From: DAOTUB01 sp034437455
Lineage (GTDB): Bacteria > Chloroflexota > Anaerolineae > B4-G1
DNA length: 64,000 bases
Direction of reading: 5' to 3'
NCBI GenBank assembly: GCA_034437455.1
Contig: DAOTUB010000073.1
Location: 19,829 to 83,828 of the forward strand
The notes below the pieces were generated by a model. That model made no database searches. It was not told the origin of the DNA and saw only the letters and a list, made by a program, of their open reading frames with translations. Below are positions 16,558-25,830 of the stretch, one piece after another; within the stretch, counting starts at the first letter, position 1, and the number at the start of each line of letters is the position of its first letter. The position numbers and the translations under genes are program-made.

Positions 16558-19346
16558 GGGGTCTCCTCAATGGCGATTTCTGTCAGACGAATGGCATCGG
16601 CGGGCAATCGCCGACCGGCGCAGTCGCAGGCCCGAAGCCGCTCCATCGTCGCCAGGTCGTACATCCCGACGAGCAGGCGCACAGGACCGGCGTAGTGCTC
16701 GCTCAGTACAAGCTCGTGGCGGTCGGGGACGATCTCTTCCGGCAGCCAGGTGGTGGTCGGTCGCTTTCCATCACCGGGCAGCCCATCGTGCTGCGCCAGC
16801 AGCATCCCCTCGGAATCGAACAGGTGGGTAAAGACGGTGTAAGATTCTGCTGGGGGCGAGTCGGCCAAAGCGCGCCAATAGAGCGTCAGATGCCACGCGC
16901 CAGGCTGGTCGAGTACAGGCGTCCAATCGTATCCTGCCAACTCGGCTACTCTTCCCAGGCGCGCACAGGCTGGCCGGGCGGTCGGAGGCGTCTCCCACTG
17001 TAACGCCTCTCGCGTCACCGAGATTTCTCCCACCGGCATCGTCCGTTCTTCTATGACCAACGCCAACTCCAGCGGAGCCAGCGTGGGAGGTATCGGCAAC
17101 TGCCGGGTCTCGATCAGGAGTTCGCCGGCGGCCCAACGATCCGTCGGATAACGCTCGAACAGCGAGCCGGTGCCCTGAGCCAGCACAGGGTCGGATATGC
17201 CGTCCGGCAAATCCGACCTACGTAGTATCAGGCGCGGGGCATAGTGCGCCAGATCGTCGCAGGCGGCGCGCCAGCGCAACGTGACGTAGAGCGTGTCGCC
17301 TGGTTTTAACACCTCTGGACGTAGGGCATATCCCTCCAACACAAGACCTTCGGCTACCTCAGAGGTAGCAGGAGCAAGCCAGTCCGCTCCACTCCACGAA
17401 CCGTAGGGATCGGCTGCCTGGCCGATGGCCCGCAGCAGCCGCACCGGCCCCAGCGTGAGCCATTCCTCGCCCGTTTGCCACGTCAGGTGACCGCCGCCAT
17501 ATAACCGGACGCCGAGGGTGTAGGTTAGCGGCGGCGTTCCCATCGGCAACGGCAGCACGTAGGCGTTCACCGCCTCCTCGCCCGCCTCCCAGTAGCTCGT
17601 GGGACGGCCCAGTTCGTTGAGCAACCGCGCGTCGTCGACGGCCAATTGCCCCCCGGTGTTCACCGCATCATCCCACAGGCGCACGGTCGCCTTGTAGTCG
17701 GACGTTACCGGTTCCGTCAAGCGCCACCGCAGCGCGACGGCGACGGCATTGTCGGCGCTCGCCACCGCCTGGGAGTAAACGCCGCTCAACGTCAACGGCC
17801 CGCATTCAATCGTCGCCAGAGTCAGTTGCGGGAGCGTCCAATCCGGTTCCAGGGCATAATGCTCCACGTCTATCCGCTCTACAGAGAACTGTTCGACCAG
17901 GCGCCCGTTGGTCTCGAGGAGAAAGGGGATTTGATTTCGTGGATCCACGGCGCGCAGATCGCGGTATGTCACCAAAAAAGCTCCGGGGCGATTTTTCAAA
18001 TCGGCTTCTAGCTCATGCAGCCTCAGTTGTCCTCCCTCGGTCCCGATCTGCCCCGGCAGACTGACCGACTCCGCCGGCGCCGGGTCGTAATACCACAGGG
18101 AATGATCGCCGGCCGGCATCAGCACAGCCTCGCCCGACGAAGCCCGCTCGGCCACCGCCGCCGACAGGGCGCGCATGTCGGGGCGGAAGAACTGCTCGTC
18201 GAAGAAAACGTGCTTCAGGGCAAGCACGTTGCCGCCGAGCAGCACTCCCGACAGAGCCAGTCCCAGGAGCCATGTCGCCGGTCTTTGCATCAGCACGACG
18301 ACGGCGCGAGCGGACACGATCAACAGAGGCGCCAGGAGGAACAACACGTAACGCGGGTGGGCCAGGGGACGCATGTACCACACCAGGTAGCTCCCCATCA
18401 GGGGCAAGAGAAAGCTCCCAGCCAGCGCCAGCAATGTTTTCCTGCGGCGGTCGAGGAGGAGCGCCAGAAGCAGCGCCAGGGGCAGCAGCAGGCTCAACGC
18501 GCCCAGCAGATGGCCCATTCCGTCTATCTTTTTGGCCCCCACCAGCCCGCTGTTGAGAAACTCCCACAACAGGCGGAGGAACCGGGACAGGCTCATCCCG
18601 GTCGCGCGCCAGTCACGACGGGAGAGCTTGGCGGGCACGTCAGCGCCCCAGCGCCACATCACCAGCAGCCAGGGAACGTAGGACAGCCCGGCCAACGCCT
18701 GGCTCGTCAGCCAGTGTCGCCAGACCCGACGACCATCCCGCCAGACCCGGGTGATCAGCAGGAGAAGGCTGGCCGTCACCACGATGAACACCGAGAAAAG
18801 ATGCAAGTACATGCAGACGATTTCACACGCGGCGAGCCGGATCCAATCGCGCCGCCGAACCATGCCATCTGGGGCGGGCGCGTAGCTCAGGACGAGGAGA
18901 TAGGCCGGGAGCAGCAGGACGTACATGCGCGTCTCTTGCGCGTAGACTATGCTGGCAGGGCTGAGGGCGGCCAGGAAAGCGGCCAGCAAACTGGTTCGCG
19001 GGTCGTCGAACAGGCGGCGGCACACGTGGTAAATCAGCGGCACGAGCAGTAACCCCGCTCCTGCTGAAAAGAAGCGCAGGCTGAACTCGCTGCGCCCGGC
19101 CAGGGCCGTCCAACCGGCGAGGGCCAGGAAATAGGTGGGTGGGTGCAGCCCGTTCGCCCTGTTCAGCATGATCTGTGCGGGCGACAGCGTGGTCAGATAG
19201 GCGCTGATCGCTTCGTCTACCCACAGGCTTTGATGGTCCAGGCGGAAGAGACGCAGCCCGAATGCCAGCAAGGTGATCGCCAGCATCAACGCCACCTGCC
19301 AATCTCGATGCGTTCTTTGTGTTCGAGTTCCTGCCTCGTACGACAC
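16554..19346 (-). CDS. GT39-like membrane glycosyltransferase with multiple beta modules
   Basis: 930 residues. The first 410 carry about 10-11 hydrophobic helices; the first loop has SLWVDEAISAYLT, the classic acidic D-E motif of GT39/PMT_2 enzymes, followed by HPPTYFLALAGW. The C-terminal 500 residues hold about three beta-rich modules (GDTLYVTLRWRAACDD; WHLTLYWRALADSPPAESYT) and the repeated closing phrase LLVGMYDLATMERL. The start is GTG 19346 after AAAAGGAGTTAATCG. Its product likely adds one sugar to a surface glycan, using a lipid-linked donor. Confidence 0.87.
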   Translation of the reverse strand: MSYEAGTRTQRTHRDWQVALMLAITLLAFGLRLFRLDHQSLWVDEAISAYLTTLSPAQIMLNRANGLHPPTYFLALAGWTALAGRSEFSLRFFSAGAGLLLVPLIYHVCRRLFDDPRTSLLAAFLAALSPASIVYAQETRMYVLLLPAYLLVLSYAPAPDGMVRRRDWIRLAACEIVCMYLHLFSVFIVVTASLLLLITRVWRDGRRVWRHWLTSQALAGLSYVPWLLVMWRWGADVPAKLSRRDWRATGMSLSRFLRLLWEFLNSGLVGAKKIDGMGHLLGALSLLLPLALLLALLLDRRRKTLLALAGSFLLPLMGSYLVWYMRPLAHPRYVLFLLAPLLIVSARAVVVLMQRPATWLLGLALSGVLLGGNVLALKHVFFDEQFFRPDMRALSAAVAERASSGEAVLMPAGDHSLWYYDPAPAESVSLPGQIGTEGGQLRLHELEADLKNRPGAFLVTYRDLRAVDPRNQIPFLLETNGRLVEQFSVERIDVEHYALEPDWTLPQLTLATIECGPLTLSGVYSQAVASADNAVAVALRWRLTEPVTSDYKATVRLWDDAVNTGGQLAVDDARLLNELGRPTSYWEAGEEAVNAYVLPLPMGTPPLTYTLGVRLYGGGHLTWQTGEEWLTLGPVRLLRAIGQAADPYGSWSGADWLAPATSEVAEGLVLEGYALRPEVLKPGDTLYVTLRWRAACDDLAHYAPRLILRRSDLPDGISDPVLAQGTGSLFERYPTDRWAAGELLIETRQLPIPPTLAPLELALVIEERTMPVGEISVTREALQWETPPTARPACARLGRVAELAGYDWTPVLDQPGAWHLTLYWRALADSPPAESYTVFTHLFDSEGMLLAQHDGLPGDGKRPTTTWLPEEIVPDRHELVLSEHYAGPVRLLVGMYDLATMERLRACDCAGRRLPADAIRLTEIAIEETP

Positions 19347-19359
19347 CGATTAACTCCTT

Positions 19360-19920
19360 TTACCCGTCACTTTCTCCAGTCGATGGAATCTCCAGCCGCA
19401 CGGCCCGTTCTGGCAGCGGTTGTCCATCAGCGTCGAACAACGCCAGTCGCTCGCCGCTGTTCAAATCGTACAGCCCGACCAGCAGTTGGTAGGGGCCAGC
19501 CGCGAGTGGATCGGGCAGCGAGAGCGCGTGAGCGTCCGAAATCAGCTCGCCCGTCCCCCAGACGGTGGTGGGATACCGACCACCGAAGGGTTGCCCATCG
19601 GCCTGGGCGACGAGTTTTCCTGTCCCCTCCAATAGGTGCACAAAGACGGTCCAGTCGCGGTCGGCGGCGGTCTGGGCCTCCCAGTAGAACGTCAGCGTCA
19701 GTGCTTGCCCGGCGTGCACTGTCGGCGACAGGGTGTAGCCCGCCAATCGCGCAAAGTCGGCTTGCACGTTCAGGGGCGTGGCCGCCGGCCCCATCACGAC
19801 GGTCGGCGGAAGCTTGAGCCAGCCCACTTCGCCCTCAAATCGCTCATCGCCCTCGGCGTCCTCGACGCGCAAGCGCAGGCCATAGCGCCCCGCCGGAACC
19901 TCGTCTGCCACGACCAGCGG
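19360..19920 (-). pseudogene. C-terminal remnant of the glycosyltransferase gene split by a mobile element
   Basis: The frame begins after the element at QVYHPLVVADEVPAGRYGLR and runs to a TGA at 19360, encoding the beta module (LTLTFYWEAQ, VFVHLLEG, LLVGLYDLNSGERL) found at the ends of the neighbouring transferases. There is no plausible start before GTG 19911 and no ribosome-binding site. Deleting the 162-bp element plus one 8-bp target copy joins this part in frame to the gene at 19989-21839, restoring a 769-residue protein. It is therefore part of an interrupted gene and not an independent one. Confidence 0.88.
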
Positions 19921-19931
19921 GTGGTAGACTT

Positions 19932-20093
19932 GGGGTATAATTCAGAACTCTGGGGGACAGGTTTCTTTTTTCTCCAGACTGTATCTTTTCAATAAAACGG
20001 GGCTGTGTAGCCGAGGTTTCCATACCTCGCGGGCCTGCGCGCTATGGAAAGCGCGGCTACGTCGAAAGCTCCCCAGACTTTTGAATTATACCC
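19932..20093. mobile_element. 162-bp MITE-like element with 8-bp target-site duplication
   Basis: The element's ends are inverted repeats, GGGGTATAATTCA at the left and GGGTATAATTCA (complement) at the right, extending imperfectly to TCTGGGG. It is flanked by identical 8-bp copies of GTAGACTT at 19924-19931 and 20094-20101. It encodes no transposase, so it must have moved in trans. An internal double-hairpin repeat occupies 20007-20060. Removal of 170 bp restores the interrupted reading frame exactly. An 8-bp duplication is produced by several IS families including ISL3, a remnant of which lies at 38.6 kb, but no direct link is shown. Confidence 0.9.
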
Positions 20094-21839
20094 GTAGACT
20101 TCGACGTCCATGTCAACAGGCCAGGCGGATGTATCGTAACGCAGCGCGTGTTGTCCAGCTTGATGCCAGGCGACATCCACCAGGTAAACGGAAACCTGCG
20201 CTCTATCCAACGCGAGCGGATCTGAAGCGCACCAGGTCAGGCGCACGCGCAGGGGTTGCTGCGGCTGGAGTTGTGGGCCATCCGCTGCCCAACTGTTCAG
20301 TGTCACCCCATCCATAATGGGCCGCTCCACGCGATGCGGCTCCAGCGACGAGGTGTCCCCAGTACGTTGGTAGATGGTGACAGGGCTACCCCAGAAGCGA
20401 GCATCTTCGAAATAAGTCACAGGCTGGTAAGCCCGTTGGAACCACGTATCCCTGAGGATGGGATAGCTATAGAGCGGATTGACCGCTGTCAATGCCAAAT
20501 AGTCAGGAGCGTAGGCTGGTACGGCCCAGAAGATGTCGCCCCGCGCGAGCGCCCGCGCTACTTCTGGCTGCAAAAGCCCCAGGAAATCGACCATGCGCCG
20601 GTCGGCATAGTAACCCAGCACGCCGACCTCCAGCACGCCGACGGAGGCGTTGGGCGGCGTGTTGGAGACCAGCCATTCGCCCACACGCCGATAGATATCC
20701 GTCTTGGCTTCTGGCAAAACCTTGGCGGCAATTTCCTCCGGCGGCGGGACCGGCCCCCTAGTTGCACGGGCGGCGTGGTTCAATGAAAAGAGTTGCGCGC
20801 CGAGCAATGGCGTGAGCAGCATGACGACGGCGAGCACGCCCGCTGGTTTCTGAAACTGCGCCGCCCAACGCCCGATACGCTCCGCGCCCAGCCCGATCAA
20901 CAGCGCCAGAAGAGGAGCCAATGGCGCATAGTACCAGGGATAGGGGGCCACTCGCAATGCGACGTAGGCCCCCATCATCAGTACACCCCAGGCCGCTATC
21001 ATCCAGGTCCAGGGAGCGCGACGCAATGTGATCGTCCCCACCAGCGCCAGAAGCAACACCAGCCAATAAATCGGTGTCTGCTCGCTCCAGGCGCGCCACA
21101 GGATCGCTATCCCTTGCAAAAAGGTCGTGCCGGGGTAAAAGCCGGTCAATCCAAAGCGGGCCTGGATGGATTTGACGGCCAGAGTGACCGGGATCGGCGA
21201 GCCGAAATGCACCGCGAGCCACACAGCCCATACGCCGACGATGGCCAAGTAAGGCGCGAGATAGCGCCAGGGAATCTTACCCGGACGCTGCTCGATCAGC
21301 CAGGCAACCACCACCACTCCGGTGGCGACGATACCGTCGTTACGGACGATGGTCGCCAATGCCAGCAGAATCGCGCACAGCGTCCAGCGTTTGGCGTCAA
21401 AGGCCCAGAAACCCCAGCAGACCAGGGCGATATAAAGGCCGCTTTCGAGTCCCAAGGTTAGCCAGAGCAGTGGGGCCGACACGCACAGCGCCGCCGCGAT
21501 CAGGCCGGCCCACGAATGTTCGTGGCGCTGGCCAAGCAGGAAAAGGCTGCTGGCCGCCGCGCAGAACGCCATCGCTCCCAACGCGTTGCTGAGCGCGGGG
21601 ATGTCTGCTCCCAGGCGCGCGCCCTGTGCCAGCAACACGGCGTAAAAAGGAGCCGTTGTGCTGAGCACGTGCTCGCCGGGGTTGTAGATCAGACCGTGCC
21701 CCAGGGCCAGGTTGTGTGCGTAGCGGTAGGTGATGTGTGGATCGTCGGTCGCAAAATCGCGCATCGGCCAGGCGATGGACAAGACCAATGCCGCCAGTCC
21801 CGCTAGAGCCAAGTCGATCTGCCAGCCGCGCCAGTTCAT
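19989..21839 (-). pseudogene. Membrane glycosyltransferase (AftB-like GT-C), 3' end disrupted
   Basis: The open frame gives 616 residues, of which the last about 36 are encoded by the inserted element (from GYNSKVWG on). The N-terminus shows DDPHITYRYAHNLALGHGLIYNPGEH, the signature of polyprenyl-phosphate-arabinose type or related GT-C transferases, followed by about 11 membrane helices and an extracytoplasmic part. The missing C-terminal beta module lies at 19360-19920. The truncated protein keeps all membrane helices, so activity may be retained. ATG 21839 overlaps the TGA of the GT4 gene. Confidence 0.85.
20007..20060. repeat. Double-hairpin repeat (GTAGCCG...CGGCTAC) nested in the MITE
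   Basis: GTAGCCG at 20007 and CGGCTAC ending at 20060 are inverted. Each arm is itself a small hairpin around TTTCCATA (CGAGG/CCTCG on one side, GCGC/GCGC on the other). The two arms differ at AGG versus CGC yet each keeps its own complement, which indicates compensated change and selection on the folded arms. Confidence 0.75.
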
Positions 21840-23005
21840 CGAATCACTTCCTCGTAAAAAGCTAACGTGCGCTGGGCGATCTGCTCCCAGGTGAACTCCG
21901 CCGCCAGCGCCACCGCTCCTGCCTCCAAGCGCGCTCGCAGCGCCGGGTCAGTCGCCACCCGCGCCACCGCCTTTGCCAAACCATCAGGATCGCGTGGCCG
22001 TGCCAATAGCATATTTTCTCCATCCTGGACCTCTGGCAACGGCATCGCCGGGCGGGTGGTGATGATGGCCCGACCGTGGGCCAAGCAGGCGTGCAGGCTC
22101 CCGCGCCAGAAGGCGACGCCGCCGCGATAGGGCAACACGCAGACGTCGACCGCCGCCAGGCTCGCCGACACTTCCTCCGAGGGCACAAAGCCGGTACGAT
22201 GTACCCGCTCCGCCAGGCCGCGCTCGAAGACGAGACGATCCACCTGTTCGGTATAGGCCAGGTTGGTGGGGTCAGAGCTGCCCACCCGCCCGCCGATCAT
22301 CAGCAGATGAGCGGGCATTCCCCGTTCCACCAGCAAGGCCAGTGTCTGAACCAGTTCCTCCCCTCCCTTGCTCTCGTTGAGAAAACCAAAGTAACCGAGC
22401 AAGAGATCGTCCGGCGCGATCCCCCACCGCGCCCGCCAGGCATCGCGGTCGTAGCCCGGCGGCAATTGGGGAGCGATGTTACTGCCGATAGGGATACGGG
22501 CCAGATTTGAAAGCTGAGATTTGAGATTTGAGATTCGCACCTCGTCCTCGCGGTTGGTCACGATGACGCCGTCGGCTTGGCGGGCCAGTGTGTACACCAC
22601 CCATTGGCGCAGTGGGCCAGCTTTTGGAAAAAGATAGGGAACTTGAAGATCGTGAAAGGTTGCAACCACTGGAGGCTTTCCACGACGTCTTGATCGCCAG
22701 GGGAACAGATTGATCGCCGGGTGCATCTGGTAGGCAGCGGCCTGGTACTGGATGTTCAGCACGTCGAAGCCAAGCTCGTCGTCGAGATGGATGATGTCGC
22801 GCCAGCAGCGCCAGCCCCAGTCGCCTACTACGCGGTGTACCTGCATCTCCGGAGATTGGGAGTTGGAAACCGGAGCTTGGGTCGTGATGACGTGGATGTC
22901 GTGGCCGAGGGCCGCCAACGCTCGTCCCAGCTCGCGGGTGAAATCTCCCACGCCGCCCTGGTCGGGAGGATACTCGCCGGTGATCAGTCCGATACGCATC
23001 GTCAC
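21836..23005 (-). CDS. GT4 family glycosyltransferase
   Basis: 389 residues with the GT-B fold expected of retaining GT4 enzymes: an N-terminal Rossmann half beginning MRIGLITGEYPPDQGGVGDF and a C-terminal donor-binding half with LLGYFGFLNESKGGEEL and the nucleotide-sugar region LPYRGGVAFWRGSLHACLAHG. It has no membrane helices, so it acts at the cytoplasmic face. The start is GTG 23005 overlapping the preceding TGA. A heptamer array (22515-22535) encodes ISNLKSQLSNL between the two halves, a site where an insertion would be tolerated. Confidence 0.9.
   Translation of the reverse strand: MTMRIGLITGEYPPDQGGVGDFTRELGRALAALGHDIHVITTQAPVSNSQSPEMQVHRVVGDWGWRCWRDIIHLDDELGFDVLNIQYQAAAYQMHPAINLFPWRSRRRGKPPVVATFHDLQVPYLFPKAGPLRQWVVYTLARQADGVIVTNREDEVRISNLKSQLSNLARIPIGSNIAPQLPPGYDRDAWRARWGIAPDDLLLGYFGFLNESKGGEELVQTLALLVERGMPAHLLMIGGRVGSSDPTNLAYTEQVDRLVFERGLAERVHRTGFVPSEEVSASLAAVDVCVLPYRGGVAFWRGSLHACLAHGRAIITTRPAMPLPEVQDGENMLLARPRDPDGLAKAVARVATDPALRARLEAGAVALAAEFTWEQIAQRTLAFYEEVIR
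22515..22535. repeat. Heptamer tandem repeat (TGAGATT x3) inside GT4 gene
   Basis: Three exact TGAGATT copies at 22515-22535, read in frame in the GT4 gene. A degenerate series of heptamers (GGAGATTGGGAGTTGG and following) lies at about 22851-22880 in the same gene, where it encodes SNSQSPEM near residue 48. Confidence 0.75.
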
Positions 23006-23985
23006 ATCTCATTCAGGTCGTTCGGGGAGCGCAACCCACTGCGCAACACTTGCCGATAGGCGGCGACTCGTTGAGCACGCAGGGGTCGCTTGTGACCCAC
23101 CAGCCACTTGGCCCCTTCCAGCCCCAACTGCCAGACGTAATTGCCCAGCAGGAACCATCGCAATGCCTCCCCCGCGGCGCGCCCGTGATGCTTGCGAAAG
23201 TAGCGCACCTTGCTGGTCTGAAAGTGGATGTGGCGGGCGGTTACCACCTGCTCGCTGCTCTTGCCTACGTGGTGGATGATGCGAGCGGTGGGCAGGTAGA
23301 CCACGCGCCAGCCCGCCTCCCGAAACCTCTTACACCAGTCCAGTTCCTCCGAGTACATGAAAAAGCCCTCGTCCAGCGGCCCCACCTGCTCGACAGCCTC
23401 CCGGCGGGCCATCATCGCCGCTCCCGTCACCCAGTCCACGTCCTGGACCACATCGTCGGGCTGGTCGAGTAGATAGTAGCGCGCCAGCAGGCGGCGGGGC
23501 GTAGTCCCGAAGAGGCCTACGCCACTACGGGAAGCGTAAGGCTCCAGCCAGGTGGACTCGAAGACAGCCGTCGCCAGCGTGGGGAAACGGCGGCGGGAGG
23601 ACTGAACGGAGCCATCCGGGTTGAGCAACTGGGGTCCCACCATCCCCACATCGGGATGTGCGTCGGCGAAGGCGACCATTGTCGCCAGCCCCGCCTCGGC
23701 GTCCATCACTTCCGTATCCGGGTTCAGCAGCAAAACGTACCGGCCCTGGGCGACGGCCAGCCCCTGGTTGTTGGCGGCGGGGAATCCACGGTTTTCTTGA
23801 TTGGTGATGACGTGGACAGCGGGAAACTCTGCCTGTACCACGTCGCTGCTGCCGTCGGTCGAAGCATTGTCCACGACGATGACTTCGATATTTATCGAAC
23901 GCCGCGCATCAAGTATCGAGTGCAGGCATCGCCGCAGGAGCTCGCGGACGTTCCAACTGACGATGACAATGGATAGCTCTACCAT
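23002..23985 (-). CDS. GT2 family glycosyltransferase (rhamnosyltransferase-like)
   Basis: 327 residues of GT-A fold. It shows SIVIVSWNVRELLRRCL at the N-terminus, VVDNASTDGS for the nucleotide, the metal-binding LLNPDTE (variant DxD), and GAAMMARREA then DEGFFMYSEELDWCKR with the catalytic acidic pair. These features resemble WbbL-type rhamnosyltransferases acting on lipid-linked glycans. It heads the coupled run of transferases, ten bases after the polyprenyl synthase stop is reached from the other side. Sugar specificity is inferred and uncertain. Confidence 0.9.
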   Translation of the reverse strand: MVELSIVIVSWNVRELLRRCLHSILDARRSINIEVIVVDNASTDGSSDVVQAEFPAVHVITNQENRGFPAANNQGLAVAQGRYVLLLNPDTEVMDAEAGLATMVAFADAHPDVGMVGPQLLNPDGSVQSSRRRFPTLATAVFESTWLEPYASRSGVGLFGTTPRRLLARYYLLDQPDDVVQDVDWVTGAAMMARREAVEQVGPLDEGFFMYSEELDWCKRFREAGWRVVYLPTARIIHHVGKSSEQVVTARHIHFQTSKVRYFRKHHGRAAGEALRWFLLGNYVWQLGLEGAKWLVGHKRPLRAQRVAAYRQVLRSGLRSPNDLNEM

Positions 23986-23994
23986 TGTCGGGGG

Positions 23995-24960
23995 TCAAAA
24001 GCGGCGGTCGATGGTGAAATCAACCAGGTCCAATAACGCCGTCCGATAGGGGGTGAGGGGGAAGCGCCCCAACGCTTCTTTGGCCTGCTCGGCGTGCTTT
24101 CGGGCGACGTCCAATGCTTGCCCGATGGCCGGAGACTCGACTACAGCCTGCACGGCCTCTTGCACAGCCTCGCCAGAAGGATTCCCCCGCAGCGCCTGAC
24201 GGATCGCCGAATGGTCAGGCGCCACTTCGAGAAAGAGCAGCACCGGCAGCGTGACCAGGCCCTGCCGCAGGTCGCTTCCCACCGGTTTGCCCAGCGTCTC
24301 CTCGTCGGCCACGAAATCGAGCACATCGTCTACGATCTGGAACGCCAGTCCCAGATGCTTCCCATAGGTCCGCAAAGCCTGCGCCACCTCCCCGTCCATC
24401 CCCGCCAGAATGGCCCCGGTCTCGGAGGACATGGCGATGAGAGCACCCGTCTTGGCATCGATGCGCTCCTCATACTCCTGGCGGCTGACCAGGCCGCGTT
24501 GCTTGTCGAACATCTGCTGGATCTCGCCGTTGCAGATGATCATCAAGGTCTCGGCGAAACGCTGCATCAGCCGGACGTTATCGATCTGAGCGGCCAGGTG
24601 TGCGGCGCGGGCAAAGATGTAATCGCCGGTGAGCACTGTGGCCGCAGGAGTCCAGTGGGAGTTCAACGTCTCCATCCCTCGGCGCATCAGCGAGTCATCG
24701 ATCAGGTCGTCGTGGATCAGGGTGGCGGTGTGGAGCATCTCGACAGAGGCGGCAGGAAAGATCGCCTGGTCCATGTCCGCCCCGCAGAGATGAGCGGAGA
24801 GGAGCACCAGCGCCGGTCGGACTCGCTTCCCCCCGCTGCCAAGCAGGTGGTCGAGCGCCATGCCAATGGCCTCGTGCCGTCCTGGCGGGCGCTCTCGCAG
24901 GAGAGCCTCCACCCGCTCCAGGTCGTCGTGAATCAGTTTGAGAAACGGTAACTCTTTCAA
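23995..24960 (-). CDS. All-trans polyprenyl diphosphate synthase
   Basis: 321 residues. Both Asp-rich motifs of trans-prenyltransferases are present: first DDLID within HTATLIHDDLIDDS and second DDVLD in GLAFQIVDDVLDF, with GGKRVRP at the N-terminus. Small residues before the first motif fit a long-chain (C35-C40) enzyme of the HepT/IspB kind, supplying quinone tails or carrier lipid. I prefer TTG at 24960, after GAGGAATATC; a longer frame starting TTG 24987 would overlap tatD. It joins mevalonate kinase and the UbiA-type enzyme as isoprenoid genes in this window. Confidence 0.9.
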   Translation of the reverse strand: MKELPFLKLIHDDLERVEALLRERPPGRHEAIGMALDHLLGSGGKRVRPALVLLSAHLCGADMDQAIFPAASVEMLHTATLIHDDLIDDSLMRRGMETLNSHWTPAATVLTGDYIFARAAHLAAQIDNVRLMQRFAETLMIICNGEIQQMFDKQRGLVSRQEYEERIDAKTGALIAMSSETGAILAGMDGEVAQALRTYGKHLGLAFQIVDDVLDFVADEETLGKPVGSDLRQGLVTLPVLLFLEVAPDHSAIRQALRGNPSGEAVQEAVQAVVESPAIGQALDVARKHAEQAKEALGRFPLTPYRTALLDLVDFTIDRRF

Positions 24961-24973
24961 AGATATTCCTCGA

Positions 24974-25759
24974 TTATGAAAAGCCAAACAGACGACGGGT
25001 GTTATCCGTCGTTGCTTTTGCTACGGCCTTGGCCGGTACGCCCCGGGCGCGGGCGATCGCCTCGGCGACGTATTGTACGTAGGCCGGCTCGTTGCGCCGG
25101 CCTCGATGCGGTTCTGGCGTCAGGTACGGGCAGTCGGTCTCGACTAACAAGCGATCCAGTGGAGCTTTTGCCGCCACTTCTCGCAATTTTTCCGCTTTCG
25201 GGAAGGTCACCGGGCCGGAGATGCTGATGTAGAAACCCAATTCCAGCACCTCTTCCAGTCGCTCTGGCCCGGCGGAGTAGGTGTGAAAGACGCCAAGCCT
25301 CTCCCCCATGGGGGGGGAGGAGTATATCCAGTCGCGCAGCGTTGCTATGACGTCATTGTTGGCGTCCCGGTCGTGGATCACTACCGGCAACTCCAACTCT
25401 GTCGCCAGTTCCAGTTGCTGAGCAAAGACCCGTCGCTGCACCGGGCGCGGCGAGTGATCCCGGTAGTAATCCAGGCCGATCTCGCCGATGGCGACCACTT
25501 TCGGATGGTGTGCCAGATCGCGCAGTTCGTCCAACTTTCTCGGCGTCACCTCTTTTGCGCCGTGGGGGTGAAAGCCCACGGTGGCATAAATGAATTTGTA
25601 CGTTTCCGCCAGCGCCACCGCTGCTCGGCTGGAGTCCAGGTCGGCCCCAATGTTGACGATGGCGACCAGTCCTGCCTTTCGCGCGCGCTTGATGACGGCG
25701 CTCAGGTCGGCGTTGTATCGTGACGAGTCCAGGTGAGCGTGGGAATCAATCAATTGCAT
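24974..25759 (-). CDS. tatD: TatD family metal-dependent hydrolase/DNase
   Basis: 261 residues with the TIM-barrel metal ligands of TatD enzymes: DSHAHLD, the Glu in AIGEIGLDYYRD, PVVIHDRDA, GVFHTYSAG, and ETDCPYL. TatD proteins are 3'-5' exonucleases or deacylase-like hydrolases. An apparent insertion, SSPPMGERLG at residue about 155, is encoded by a short palindromic C/G-rich repeat (about 25299-25320). ATG 25759 has GGAGACGACA upstream. It precedes the polyprenyl synthase gene by 13 bp. Confidence 0.93.
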   Translation of the reverse strand: MQLIDSHAHLDSSRYNADLSAVIKRARKAGLVAIVNIGADLDSSRAAVALAETYKFIYATVGFHPHGAKEVTPRKLDELRDLAHHPKVVAIGEIGLDYYRDHSPRPVQRRVFAQQLELATELELPVVIHDRDANNDVIATLRDWIYSSPPMGERLGVFHTYSAGPERLEEVLELGFYISISGPVTFPKAEKLREVAAKAPLDRLLVETDCPYLTPEPHRGRRNEPAYVQYVAEAIARARGVPAKAVAKATTDNTRRLFGFS

Positions 25760-25830
25760 TGTCGTCTCCGTTGTGCTCCTGGTATACGTTCCAATCTTCC
25801 TTCTTCCTTACCGTAAACCGTCCTCATCCT

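Noticed and set aside
19360..19911. Independent 183-residue gene beside the glycosyltransferases
   Set aside because: No start or ribosome-binding site; it joins in frame to the gene upstream once the 162-bp element and one 8-bp target copy are removed.
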